Shown here: piece after piece, positions 46,814-59,400 of the stretch
How the letters are laid out: each line of letters opens with the position of its first letter
Position numbering within the stretch: the first letter of the stretch is position 1
DNA from: Liolophura sinensis
Lineage: Eukaryota; Mollusca; Polyplacophora; Chitonida; Chitonidae
DNA length: 64,000 nt
Direction: 5' to 3'
NCBI RefSeq assembly: GCF_032854445.1
Contig: NC_088300.1
Span: 1,364,001-1,428,000, forward strand
Made by a program: the position numbers and the translations under genes
The notes under the pieces: generated by a model
Seen by the model: only the letters and a program-made list of their open reading frames with translations
Database searches by the model: none
What the model was told of the DNA's origin: nothing

Positions 46814-49800
46814 TTAATACCTGTGTAGCTTCTTTTGCTTGGTGGGAGAAGGTCCTGTTAGTTGATTTGCATCTTTGAGCGAGAGGGTAGGTCCTGATGA
46901 ACGGTAATCACTTAGAAAAACTTCCTGGTTTTGTACAATGGATTTCATGACTCCGATGAAATCTGACAAAAAGGACTTAGCCGTGGCCTCAGTGACAAGA
47001 CCAGGGTGATAGTCAAGCTGTACTTCAAGAGTGTTGTTCTTCTCGCAGGCCCATAGTAGAAGCCGTGTCTCGTGGTGGGTACCCATAGGTCCGGCTTTTC
47101 CGATGACTATATCATCATTTCCTCCCAGGCCTAACTGGTCAGTGATGTCTTCCATGACGATGTTATGTCTACAGAGGTTGGCTGCCGTCACCTCTGACGT
47201 GTTCTCCAGCACCAAAAACCCGGGATAGAGGCCATGCTCCACACACCGTCTCACCTCAGCTGAGTTGCTCTGTAGGAAACTCCTAATTGTAATGTCTTTG
47301 TCAAAGGAGCCAATAACAGGTAGGTAGTTAACGCAGTGAGTAATAACATTCATCAGGGCCGGGACATGCTGGCGTGTGTCAACATCTATCAGAAGTCCTA
47401 TTTTATCTTCTCCTGTCAACAAATGCCACAGTAGCTGTGATACGCTCACCAGAAATTCAAACATGGAAATACCCATATTCAATGTTGTGGTGATAACGTT
47501 TTTCACGATATCACGATCAACTTTTATTCGAACGGATTCCTCCACGGCAGACAGGTCATGGTATATCTGTGGAGTCGAAGAGAGAGAGATCAGCGGCAGA
47601 TAACTGGTTTCGTTGAGCGAACTCTTCCAGAAAAGTTCAAGTTTGTCAAACTGCGAAGTTAAAACATTGAACGTAAGCTGTGCAATGTTCACACTAACCG
47701 GATGCGGTAATTCCTTTCCCAGCAGTGCATCTTTTAGTTCCTTAAAAAAAATGTTTACTGCTTTTTGATCAAACGTGATCGGGTGAAAGAAAAACCAGAA
47801 GCGATGCTGGGACTCGTTAGAGTGGAAAATTCTCAGTGGTAACTCTTCACTCAGGTTGAAGGGTAGTTTGAAAACACTTTTGATTTCTTTCCACTCTTCA
47901 TCAGTGTCTTCGGCTTTCAAAGGAATGACCTTTGGTACATCAAATGTTGTCAACACCTCAGACTTTAAACCATTTTCGTGTGTATAAACTGTTCTCAACG
48001 ACTGGTGCCTCTGCACGACGTTAACCAGAGCAGATTCAAGGGCAGGTAAAGGAACTGGCAATGTCAATTCCGTCACGAGTAAGACATCATTGTTGTTGTA
48101 ATTTTTTTCATGATTTCTGTAAACAAATAACTGTAACGGAGAAATATTCTTGGGCAGCTTGGCGAATACTCTCTCTGCACTAGTGTCCATAGATTGTTTC
48201 ACCATTCCCTTAGTCATCAAATTGTTCTCTATTTCAGATGCTAGTTGTTCCAAAGTTATGTCTTCTGAAATCAAACGAGTAGCAGGAATATGTATTCCTG
48301 TGTCTGCTTTCATCACATTAGCTATAGCTGTCGCCGTCATGGAATTCAATCCCTGGCTAGAAAGATTTGATGAAGATTTTAATATTTCAGTTGAAAATGC
48401 TAGATGTTTCTGAACAGTGTGTTTTACGTATGTCAACACTACATCTTTCCTGTCTTTTGAATCCAAATTTTGAATGAAAGATAAATCCACCTCGTCCGTA
48501 GCTGTGTTGATATTCGCGTTATATTTTTCAGATTCCTCGAGCGCTTTTCGTACATCGTCGGCCCCAAAAAGACTGGCTTTATTTCTTTCTTTCTGGAATT
48601 CAGTAAAACACACTTGGGTAGTTTTAGAAAGCAAAGCGGTAGTGAAACACTGGCGAATTGTTTCTTTTTCCATTAATTCAAATCCAGCGTCTTTCAAGTT
48701 TTTGACAACAGCTTCATCCTGCACCGCCATACCCACACAAAGAGGACCCCAATTCAGAGACTGTCCTGGCAAACCTTTCTGACGGCGGTAGTGTGCGAGT
48801 GTGTCCAGAACACTGTTGGCTGCACCATAGCTCGTCTGACCGTAGCTTCCGAACACAGATGAGACAGACGACTGCAACACGAAATACTCCAACGTCATGC
48901 ATAGTTTAATACTCAAATTATGAAGGTTCAGAGAGCCCATGACTTTAGGAGACGACACTTCTTCAAAATCTTCAGCTGTGACATTGATTAATAGGGAATC
49001 CTTCAGTACACCAGCACCTTGAAATATTCCCTTGACAGGGTAATCAGGGTACTTCGTCTTTAGGATCATGAAAGCGTTTTCAAGGGAATTCAAGTTACAC
49101 ACGTCTGCTTGTAGAAATTCAATATTTGCTCCAGTCTGCCGGCTTAGTTCTCGAATCTTTTCCTTATCCTCGGTGTCAGGTGATTGTCGCCGTGACATAA
49201 TGGCGACCAGACCACCACCCATTTCTGCGATAAACTGGACAATCAGCCAGCCCAATCCAGACAAGCCACCCACCACAACATAAGCTGAATTCTTTCTAAA
49301 CAGCGTCTCTCCAGTGATGCGTACACAGAGAGTTTCATCTTCCGCTATGTTAATCACGTTCGAAAAGAACAGCTGCAGATTTCTTTCGGTAAAGGTACAG
49401 AGGACTTGTTTAATGTTTGGATTAGACAGCATCTCTGATAAGTGCCTTAAGGACGTGTGCAGTTGACATAGAGTGTGGTGTTTTGGCAAAACACCTTTGG
49501 CCCAACGCCTATACAGCATGGTCGTCTCCACTCCAAAGCCTTCAATGACATCAACATTATGTTCAAGAGAAAATGACAATTCATCTGGGCAGTCTGAAAA
49601 TAAGACAACATGTGTTGTGTCCTGTGGAATGTTCATCTGTACATTTTGTTCATACACTTCTACGTGCTTACAGCCGTTATACTTCAGGATAGCATCCACC
49701 AACTGAGCAAAGCAGTTAAAGTGCACTTGGGTGACCACAGCTACATGCGAATCAGGTAGAAGTGGCTGTGTGAGGCTATTCATCAGCGCAAAACATGTGA

Positions 49801-52800
49801 GCAAACCAGGCTTATATTCTTCCATGTGTTGACTGGGAATAATGCACTCTTCTGGCACAGATATAACTGTAGCTGCGGTGGTTGGATAGAAAACCAAGAC
49901 CTCTTTGTCATCTGCCAGAGAGCCTGTCGCTTCTACACATCTAAGTGAGTGCTGTGCTTGGCTGCCATCTATAAAAAACTTCCTCCCTTCTTGATTCAAC
50001 ACAGGAATATCTCTTAACGTGACCACATTTCTGACCTGCACAAGGACATGACCTTTCTCTGACTTTGGTTGAAAATCCTGAGGTGTGTGCTCCAGCCAGA
50101 CGTCGGACGGTCTTTGTGCGATCGTTCTGTGTGCCATGACACGTAAAGGCTCCTGAATGTTCTCGGGACTGGCGCTTTTGTAGCGGATAGGCATTACACG
50201 CCTAGAGGATCTCACCGCCAGTTTATACACCTTACCCTCATTGATGAGGATTTCCCTGAAGTGGGTGTTGACTGCTTTTTCTACGTTGAAGAGACTAATG
50301 CAGTTACGTAGAATGTCATTTGTTACTTGACTCTGATCAGACAGATCTATCAACTGTACTCTCCTTTCGTCCTCGCGGGCAAAACTTCTCATCATTCCCC
50401 AAAGATGAGAACCCTCAAGTTGAGTCGCCTGAGAAGGTATAGGTGGTGCTTGTGTGTTCAAGGTGACCACAGTGACTGCTAGGTGGATATGGTCTTGTAC
50501 AAGCTGACATAAAAGCTCCTTTAGATAAATAAAAGATTCGGTGAAGTCTGTTAGTGTGAGCTCTTCAACCGTGGTAGAAGAGGGTGTTAAAACAAAAACA
50601 ATGCCTGATAAATCCTTAATACTAAGTCTTTGTCCTGACCGAGGTAGTAAGTTATACAAGCCCAGATCTTTCCGCATCTGTATCGGTATCATGGTATTTA
50701 CTGTGCCAATGCATTTGATCATTTCTACAGGCTCAGCACCGACATACAATAAAAGTATGTTCTGATTGTTGGTTTCACTTACCACAGTGGTTGGCAATGG
50801 CAACCACTGCAAACAGTACTCCACGTCTTCTGCACTGACCTGATCCACACCCAGAGTCTTAATAGCAAAGTCATTCATTTCTGCCACGACCTGTCCAGAT
50901 GCTGTGAGCAAAAGGACTCTGAAATGAGATACACCAGAGGATTGGCTGGTCAGGCAGCAGTAGCACATTGATGCCTCTGTCTGGTTCCTGTACATTTTCA
51001 CTTCACCCAAAATGGATGGCATACGGTCTCCCATTTCAAGCTTGGTACTGGAGTAAAGTGCACAAGTTGACTGCATGATGGCATCTAGAACTGAAGGGTG
51101 TATATGCGTCTTTCCCATCTGACTTTTAACAAGATCGCTGATTTCCAACCAGGCCAGACATTCCTCTGAATTAGCCTCACACTTAGTAAGGAGTTGTAGG
51201 GGCTCATCATACTGAAATCCGAACTTCTTTAACGTACCATATATATCATTTTTCTCCATCGAAAAGTCACACCGCAAACGGACAGCAGCTATGTCACAGG
51301 GTTCTGTGTCAGATGAGATTTGCGTTTTCTCCACTTCAGCAAACGCGTACACAGAGGCCTTGTAAAAAACCCTGAAACTTGCGCTTTGTGACGAGTGAGC
51401 ATCGGTGACCAAGGTCAGTTTTCGAGCTTGATCCTCCGAGACGACAACAGGCTTGAGCAAGCGAACTGACACACGCATTTCTTGTGTATTGGTTTCAAAT
51501 ATTTCCCTTGCGCAGGCAAAGGCAGTTTCAACAAAGAAAGAGCCTGGAAGAAGTGGTGCGCCAGCAACTGTATGGCCATAAACAAAAGGAGTGTCTTTTT
51601 CATTTATCTGGATTTCAAACGTTGGTAGATTTCCCGACACACGCGTAACAAAGGGATGTTTTCCATTTGTTATTTCTATTCCCTGTCTTATTATCCTGGA
51701 TGACTCTGGTTCAAAAAGCCCTTTAATTCTCTGAAACTGATAAGTTGGTTCCACGGTGAGCTGGGTAACAGTCTGATGTACAACTTTTGACCACTGTATG
51801 TTAATGCCAAGCGAGTATAATTTACCTAAACCTTCCAGTAAGGTGGTGATACCTGTTTTACCATCTGTTATGGACACGACATTTCGTCGAATGGTGCTGA
51901 ATATATTATCAAAGTGAACACTGAGGACGGGGCGAGGTCCAACTTCAAGAAATATGTTGATTTTATCCTCGTGAACTGTGCTTCGTATCCCTTGGTAAAA
52001 CATGACAGGGTCTGTAACGTTTCTTGCCCAGTATTTTCTTGTTCTAAAATCGTCCCTAGAAGCCAGAGCACCAGTAACGGTGGAAAAAATGTCTGTTTTT
52101 GGTTGTTTGGTCTTTAAGCCATCTAATTTCTCCACCAACGTTTGGACAATGGGTTTTTGTATGTGCGAATGGTATGCTTTTTTGACACTGACATCTCTGA
52201 ACTCTATGTTGGGGACACCTAATGCGCTTATTTGTTCCTTGACCCTATCAACGGCTTCATCGTCACCAGAAATGGTACAACTCGTAGGACTGTTGTAAAC
52301 TGCGACCCTAACACGACCGCCTTGTTCGTTGCAAATTTCTTCGACTTTTTCCTCAGGGTAGTTTATTATTACCAGCATTTTGCCTCCAACTGATTGTAAG
52401 AGGAGCTGAGTCCTGTGGTAGATCACATCTACTGCCGACCTGAGGGACAGAATCCCGGCGGCGTGGGCAGCAGCCACTTCCCCTACAGACTGACCAATCA
52501 CAGCATCAGCCTCCACCCCCCAGTGGCGCCACACGGCCGTCAGTCCCACCTGGCAAGCGAAAAGCACCAGGGGCTCAACAGCAGGGTCGTGTATATTGCT
52601 TTGGTTTCTGAGTTCATTTATCACAGAAACAGAGTTGAATTTTTCCAGTAATTCGTCAATTTTTTCTAACTGGTCCCTGAAAACCTGTTCTTTATCCAAG
52701 AGATCAATGCACATTCCCTTCCAAGCAGTCCCCATTCCACAGAACACATAAATGACACGCAGTTTTTTGGCTGGTTGAGACACTTCAAAGAGACGCTTTT

Positions 52801-55800
52801 TTTCTAGATTAGCTATCAACTCCTGCTGGTCTCTGGCATGAAAAGCCAAACGGTATTCGTGATGATCTCGTCGACATGTTGACGTGAAGGACAGAGCATC
52901 CATGTCTAGGGGATTTTTTTCAGCCGCGTCTTTCAGGTGGAGGATATTGGCCTTCAAACCAGACGAACTTCTAGATGACACAGCAATCATTCTGTACCCA
53001 TTTTTCTGTGGTTTAGGCGGTACTGGTGGATCAGTTTTCACATACTGCTTGACGTAAGCGTGGCAGTTGGACCCCCCAAACCCAAAAGAGTTAACACCAG
53101 CTGCCCTACCTCCAGAGGGCAGCTCTTCCCACGGGACGCAATCGGTGGGCACTTTGAGGTGGTACTTTTCAAAGTCAATCTCTGGGTTGAGCTTTGAGCT
53201 GAACAGTGATGGCACTATGGTCTCGTGCTTCATCATGAGCAGTACTTTAATGAGCCCCGCCGCTCCTGCCGCTGACTCCAGATGTCCAATGTTTGTTTTC
53301 ACTGAACCAATATGTCGGGACTTGCCATCTTGTCCGAAAAATCCACCGAGGCAGTTCGCCTCTATGGGATCTCCTACAGGGGTACCTGTGCCTGAAAGTA
53401 GGGGAGAACAATTTAAAATGAATGTAAGGAAGTAGAAATTGTTTGTAAAATTCCCAACTCACGGTGTATACATTTATGAAAATAACCTATAAGAAACGAA
53501 AGTAAAGACAGCGTTGTCTATAAAATTAGAAATTTGAAATTTGGGGGTCGAAATGTACATAAAAGCTTGACCTCTTTAGTTTGTCGCCTTATTTAAAAGC
53601 CATTGTGACATCAAGGAAAAGAGAATTGCAGTAAATACAACGGATACTACTGTTATAATTCTTTTAAATGTATTAGATGTTTAACTGTACCAAGCATAAT
53701 CAACGTGGAAACAACTTCCGTTAAGCTTCTGTTTAATTCTAAGCACATTAGACAACCTTGCTGAGACCACACGTCACATATAGTCTTCGGGGATTCCAAG
53801 TCTTTACTGCTACATCTAGGAAAACAAACTCTTTCTCGTTGATTTAGCTTTTATTTGAAAAAGGAAGCACTACCCTCGTAGTTGTCAAATTTTGTGCAAA
53901 AAATTCCACACATGTTTGTTGTTGTGACCAAGACGTTTGCTCCAATGTCTATAGGGGTATTATGTCACCACAAAAAAGTGTTGTGCATGGATATGTTATA
54001 GGATTAAAATGCTAACCGTGCGCTTCTATGTATTGTACAGTGCATTTGTTAATAAGATGTAGACTGTACATGTCCTCTAGTAGTTGCCCTTGTTGATCAC
54101 CAGATGGCGCTGTGATGGGCTGTGCCATGTGGCCGTCTTGATTCGTTCCAGTGACGATCGTGGCATATATTTTATCCTTGCTCTTCTCAGCCTGTTTAGA
54201 CGAAAACATCACATATCATATAACTGATATAAAATATGCCTTCTATGCCCTTGTCTGTACAGCGAAGACAAAATATGCAGTAAAAATGTAATGAGATAAA
54301 CAGCCATTGATTAAAAGTAAGAATCTCAGTTTATTTCAGCCAACGCCCATTATTATGTCGGATGTAAGAATTGCTGCTGAAATTTGGCTGACATGTGGGA
54401 TGGACTAGATCGAGCAGAATGGAGCACTCCTTCGACAGTGGTTAAGTTTATGGCTGTACGAAACCAGACAAAGCTCTGAGCTAACTGGAAATACCCACGA
54501 ATACATGTATATCCTAAGCTTTAATCAAACTTTTCTTCAGTGTCAATATGGGAAAATGGGCTGACTTACATCAGTTAATTTCTTCAGTATCACAATCCCA
54601 CAGCCTTCCCCACGTGCATAGCCGTCGGCATCTTCTGAGAATGTTTGGCATTGTCCGGAACGTGAAATCATCCCTGCTTTGCTGAGGGAGATCATTGTGT
54701 TGTGCACCATAATGGCATTGACTCCACCGGCTATGGCAAGATCGCATTCACCTACAAGGGACAACTGACCTCACAGATACCAAACTAGCAAGTTCTAATC
54801 CAGTGATGATTAATCACAGCACAAGTGTTACTATAGTCTATTTTGTCTAAGCCAGTCGCCTGTATTCAGCCTTCCATAAAATCAGCCATACTCGCTACCA
54901 ATATTCACTTTTGTTAGTGACGCGTAACAGTACAAGCTGTGTACATTGATATGTTCGTACGTCTGTATTATAACAAGGAAAATGCGATTAGAATACTTTT
55001 TGCTCATTCATCATGTTAAACTCCACAAGCCTGGTTTCAACACCAATAATGCATTGCCTCGGGTCATAATTATTCACGGGCAAGTGGCATGCTGGACAAA
55101 AGGCGTGGAGAGTAATATTGTTTTACAATAGCTACACCAACATGTGGTTAGAACATTACTGTTTCAGTGAATAGACTGTCTCAGCGAATAGGCTACATTA
55201 ATGTTTTATACCAACATTTTCTAACACCCAGCTCTAAAACTTTAATGCCGCGAGATCATATACTACAAGAAATAAAATAAAATAAAATTCATTGATGAAT
55301 ATTATGCTAAAACGTGCGAACAATGTCAAATATGACCATGTCAGAGATAGGGTTCAGGTTAGAGTTGATGGCAGTTTAGGCAACTGGTGTCGATCTCCCT
55401 GAAAACATACTAAACTCCGCCGGATATCCAACATGCCACTGTTTTTGTAATTAATTATGACCCAAGGATAACCGTACTTATGCAGATTTACTCCACTAAA
55501 TATACTCACAAGTGTTTTAAGTTCATTTTCTGTGCAAGAATATGAACTTCCAACATATCCATGTGTAGAGCAAATGTTGTTACGTTTCACTGGCTAAAGG
55601 CAGTTTCGGTAGCTAGCATGACACCTGAATATAGGCGACTGGCTTAAAGAAATAGACTAATTTGTAATAATTTTAAGACTTTATGCCTTGTATTACAAAT
55701 TTCAGACAAATCACATGATTGAAATAACCTGATCGGATAGCTTGGGATGCAAAGTGGATGGCCATTAGAGCTGAGGAACATGCAGAGTCGACGACAGCTG

Positions 55801-57948
55801 CCGGTCCGCGGAGATCGTAGACGTAAGATACCCGCGAGGCTAGTATACTTTTGGAGGCTCCGGTCAGTGTGTAGTTATCCGTCTGCTCGTTGTCGTCGCC
55901 GGACACATTGGAATAATCCGAATTCATCGCCCCTGAATTAAGGACAACGAAAACTGGTTGAGTTATATAGGACATAATGTGCTGTGATTTTCTGACTTAA
56001 TTCTAAACATAGACTTATAGAGGGAAATTACTTATAAGGGAGCTCCACCCAGTTTTGTTTCTAAATAAACGCTATGTATGTCCATATCCAATGAGCGAGA
56101 GCACCAAATAATACAAGGGGACGGTACACGTGCATGTATGACCTGTAACACCTTTCGTTTCGAAACTCTAGTCAGGTTACCGTTATTGGAGTGTTGCACG
56201 GTTTATAGATCAACTCGAAGTTTTTATAGATGACATCTAAGTAGAATTCCGCGGCACGATGCATCAACAGCATAAATGTATCCCAGCTTGCACTAACTGC
56301 ACTCACCAATTAGCGGACATTTATCTATTCACATATGAACACGACGATATATGTCGAAAAAAAAATGTTCCTCATTTTCACAAAACTTCATAAAATCTAC
56401 CCCATTATACTCATCAAACATTACACAAACGGCCTTCAATCTGAACATAATTCCTACATCAATGAAGCAGTGAAGGATATATATCCACGTTCACTAGAAT
56501 TAAACATTCCCCAGATGTCACATCTTATCTAGATTTGTATATTTATAATAGAATAAATTGCTATTAAAGTTAAGCATGGACAGGCAAGATATATGTTAAG
56601 ATTCATCAAAATCGGCATAGTAGTTTGCGAGGAAACGTATGGACAAAACTGTGTATAAGTAAAATATTCTTGAGCACAGCGTAAAACAACAATCAAACAA
56701 TAAATCAAACATAAAGTGTTGGGTAGTATGTTCTGAAGTTGACTTCTCAGATTTGACACACGCATGTCTTTCTGACCTCATTCATCAGACTACTTCTGCT
56801 TCCAGGGAACTATCCCCCGTGAACCAGTACATCATGCGGAAGTTAGTCATTTCCTGAACTCTTAAGCAGTATGAAATATTCGACACATCATGTACGCTAT
56901 ATAGACCACAGATACAAGAACATCGCTGTACACATCCCGCGAATACTGTTGTTCTTGTACCGGTAGTACACTTGCTGCTAGCTTTCGATCCAGGGAGAAG
57001 TTCAATGTATTGACAGCTCCCCTGTTGTCCTAATCTGACATAATTCTATGCTCCATCCCACTATGGAACTAAAGTGGTCACGCTCAAAGAACGAAGAGAG
57101 GGAAGTATTTTAGAGTCTTCCGGCAAACTTGTGTCACAAGACGTATAACTGGATAATTCAGATAGCACAAGGCCACAAGGAACTACATTTCAAGTCCCTA
57201 TGTTTGCATAGAACATTTAATTACCGATAAACACAGCAGTTTTACTGCCCCGAAGCTGTTCCCTGGTAAACCCACCATCCTCCAGCGCCATATGGACGGA
57301 ATCCAGCACAAACCTTTGCTGAGGGTCCATCTTTAGGGACTCTGATTCGCTGATTCCGTACAGGCGATTGTCAAACTCATCGTGTCTGAAACAAATAATG
57401 TGGGTTACCGCTATTTAATTGTTACCACCGTTTCTCAAGTTCTCATCTTACGATTTTTTTTATCCGTTTTTCTTAATTTTCAGCATTTGTCAGACATCTG
57501 TCATTGATTATGTTTTGGATTAAACACTTCACTTTATTACATGACATTTTACTTAGTAAAACAAATGGTATCTGTCTGTAATAAGTACTTTGTACACACA
57601 TGTCTTTCTGATAGATCCATTTTATTCAGTAAAAGAACAGATGAAGACTTGAAGTCTTCAATTAGCACAGTAAACATGCAGATCTTATTATTCAAGTAAT
57701 GTCACCAGTCCTTGTTAATTTATGCTTGTTATGATTCTATCTAACCCATGCACAATGCCGACTTTCCGAGCGTATGTTTTCCCCGGGTCATCTGGATGAT
57801 ACCAGGCATCCACATTCCATCTGTCCGGCGGCACGTCTATCACATGGTTCTCTCCCTTTGATAACACTCTCCAAAATTCGTCCAAGTTATCTGCTCCTGG
57901 AAATCGGCAACCCAACCCAACGACTGCCACATCAGCGGGGGAATCCAT
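46814..57948 (-). CDS. Animal FAS-like polyketide synthase with C-terminal condensation domain (gene B)
   Basis: Intact paralogue of gene A, 2,500 residues. Exons: 57948-57746, 57385-57225, 55932-55729, 54751-54570, 54191-54017 and 53391-46814; all junctions are GT-AG, phases match, and the first five lengths equal those of gene A. The start gives MDSPADVAVVGLGCRFPGA. Domains with residues: KS Cys173 (DSACSSALMAIH), His308, His345; AT Ser610 in GQSVGE and KAYHSH; DH His915 in HTVAGAPLLP and Asp1078 in HPSVLDAIMQ; structural KR with GSHLWGMMRSFARE; degenerate ER without a GGVG-type loop; KR with VVVGGLSGLGW and Tyr1830 in QTSYGAAN; ACP Ser1992 in GLNSM; C domain reading HPITFD at 2178-2183, where the second, catalytic His is Pro. 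No methyltransferase, active ER or thioesterase is visible. It should extend malonyl-type units with ketoreduction and dehydration, giving unsaturated chains. The product is unknown. Confidence 0.92.
56651..56712 (+). mobile_element. SINE tail fragment in intron 2 of gene B
   Basis: gtgtataagtaaaatattct, tgagcacagcgtaaaacaac and aatcaaacaataaatc match the 3' tail of the molluscan tRNA-headed SINE; the rest is missing. Confidence 0.7.
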
Positions 57949-58021
57949 CGTATGTATCCAGCCACAATGTATCCGGCCAACCTTAAACCAGAAATAATTT
58001 GATTCTCCGAGAAAACGTGGT

Positions 58022-58925
58022 GATAAACAGTTCGGTCTCACCAGAGAGGTGAACTATGTGGTGATATATGGGGCCTCACCAGGGAGATGAACTATGTCTT
58101 GATATGCACGGTCTCACCAGAGAGGTGAACTATGTCTTGATATATGCGGTCTCACCAGAGAGGTGAACTATGTCTTGATATGCGCGGTCTCACCAGAGAG
58201 GTGAACTATGTGGTGATATATGGGGCCTCACCAGGGAGATGGACTATGTGCTGATATATAGGGTCTCACCAGGGAGGTGAGGTATATCTTGATATATGTG
58301 CAGTTTCACCAGATAGGTCAACTATGTTTTGATATATGCTGTCTTACCCGAGAGGTGAACTATGTATTGATATATACGGTCTCACCAGAGAGGTGAACTA
58401 TGTCTTGATATGCGCGGTCTCACCAGAGAGGTGAACTATGTCTTGATATGCGCGGTCTCACCAGAGAGGTGAACTATGTCTTGATATGCGCGGTCTCATA
58501 AGAGAGGTGAACTATGTCTTGATATGCGCGGTCTCACCGAAGAGGATATGTTCGGTCTCATCAGACAGGTGAATTTTGTTTCGATATGTGTAGACTCACC
58601 CAAGAGGTGAGGTATATTTTAATATATGCGGTCTCACCTGAGAGGTGAACAATGTTTTGATATATGTGGTCTTACCCGAGAGGTGAACTTTGTCCTAATA
58701 TTTGCGGTCTCACCAGAGAGGTGAAACTATGTCCTATTTGCGGTCTCACCAGAGAGGTGAAATATGTCCTAATATATGCCGTTTCACCCGAGAGGTGAAT
58801 TATGTCTTGATACATGCGGTCTCATCAGAGAGGTGAACTATGTCTTAATATTTGCGGTTTCACGAGAAAGGTGAACTAATTCTTAATATATGCCATTTCA
58901 CCCAAAAGGTGAACTATCAGATAAT
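58022..58925. repeat. 38-bp palindrome-bearing array directly upstream of gene B
   Basis: About 22 copies of a 38-bp unit (ggtctcaccagagaggtgaa, ctatgtcttgatatgcgc; spacing 38 bp between ggtct at 58148 and 58186). Each conserved unit contains TCACC-5-nt-GGTGA, a perfect inverted repeat. The array begins only about 75 bp upstream of the gene B start codon on the minus strand, so it lies in the promoter or 5' untranslated region. Gene A has no equivalent at its 5' end. Confidence 0.88.
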
Positions 58926-59400
58926 GTCCACTAACATAGTGTAATTATTTGAGTACCTTGTCACAACGCCCTGTTATGGCTAATTCATGATTTGCATGAC
59001 AAAAGCTCAGTCGTTCATAATGTGATAAACGTTGTTTTTATGGTCAAACATTCGAGATCATGTGCCTTTCTACTTGATACTACAGTACCGAGACAAGGTT
59101 CATGTATAGATGGGCGCCATCAGCGCAGTGATTTTCCCAAAAATTTGGGTGTAATTGTTGAAAGAGGAGTATCAGATATTTAATAAGTATTTTCAGATTC
59201 CTAGAGTCTAAATCTGTACCACTGGTACAAACATCAGAAACCTACATGTATCTGAATTAATCACAATCAAAAATAAAAATGGAACTATTTACTCACGTGA
59301 TAGCTAGTGAACATTAATTATTTAACATGGAAGCACATAGATGAGCAGATACTATTAAAATTTGTGAGGAATTAGGCAAATAATGATACAAGTATGATAT
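58925..59400. other. Unique AT-rich spacer
   Basis: No gene, SINE or repeat recognised between the 38-bp array and the relic element. Confidence 0.5.

Noticed and set aside
46814-46822. Extra 3' exons of gene B
   Set aside because: The acag|gtat donor exists, but no minus-strand PH-like or other coding exon was found downstream; the stop at 46814 is kept as the gene end.
58022-58925. Nuclear receptor or T-box response elements in the 38-bp array
   Set aside because: TCACC-N5-GGTGA resembles but does not match AGGTCA or AGGTGTGA half-sites; no factor can be named.
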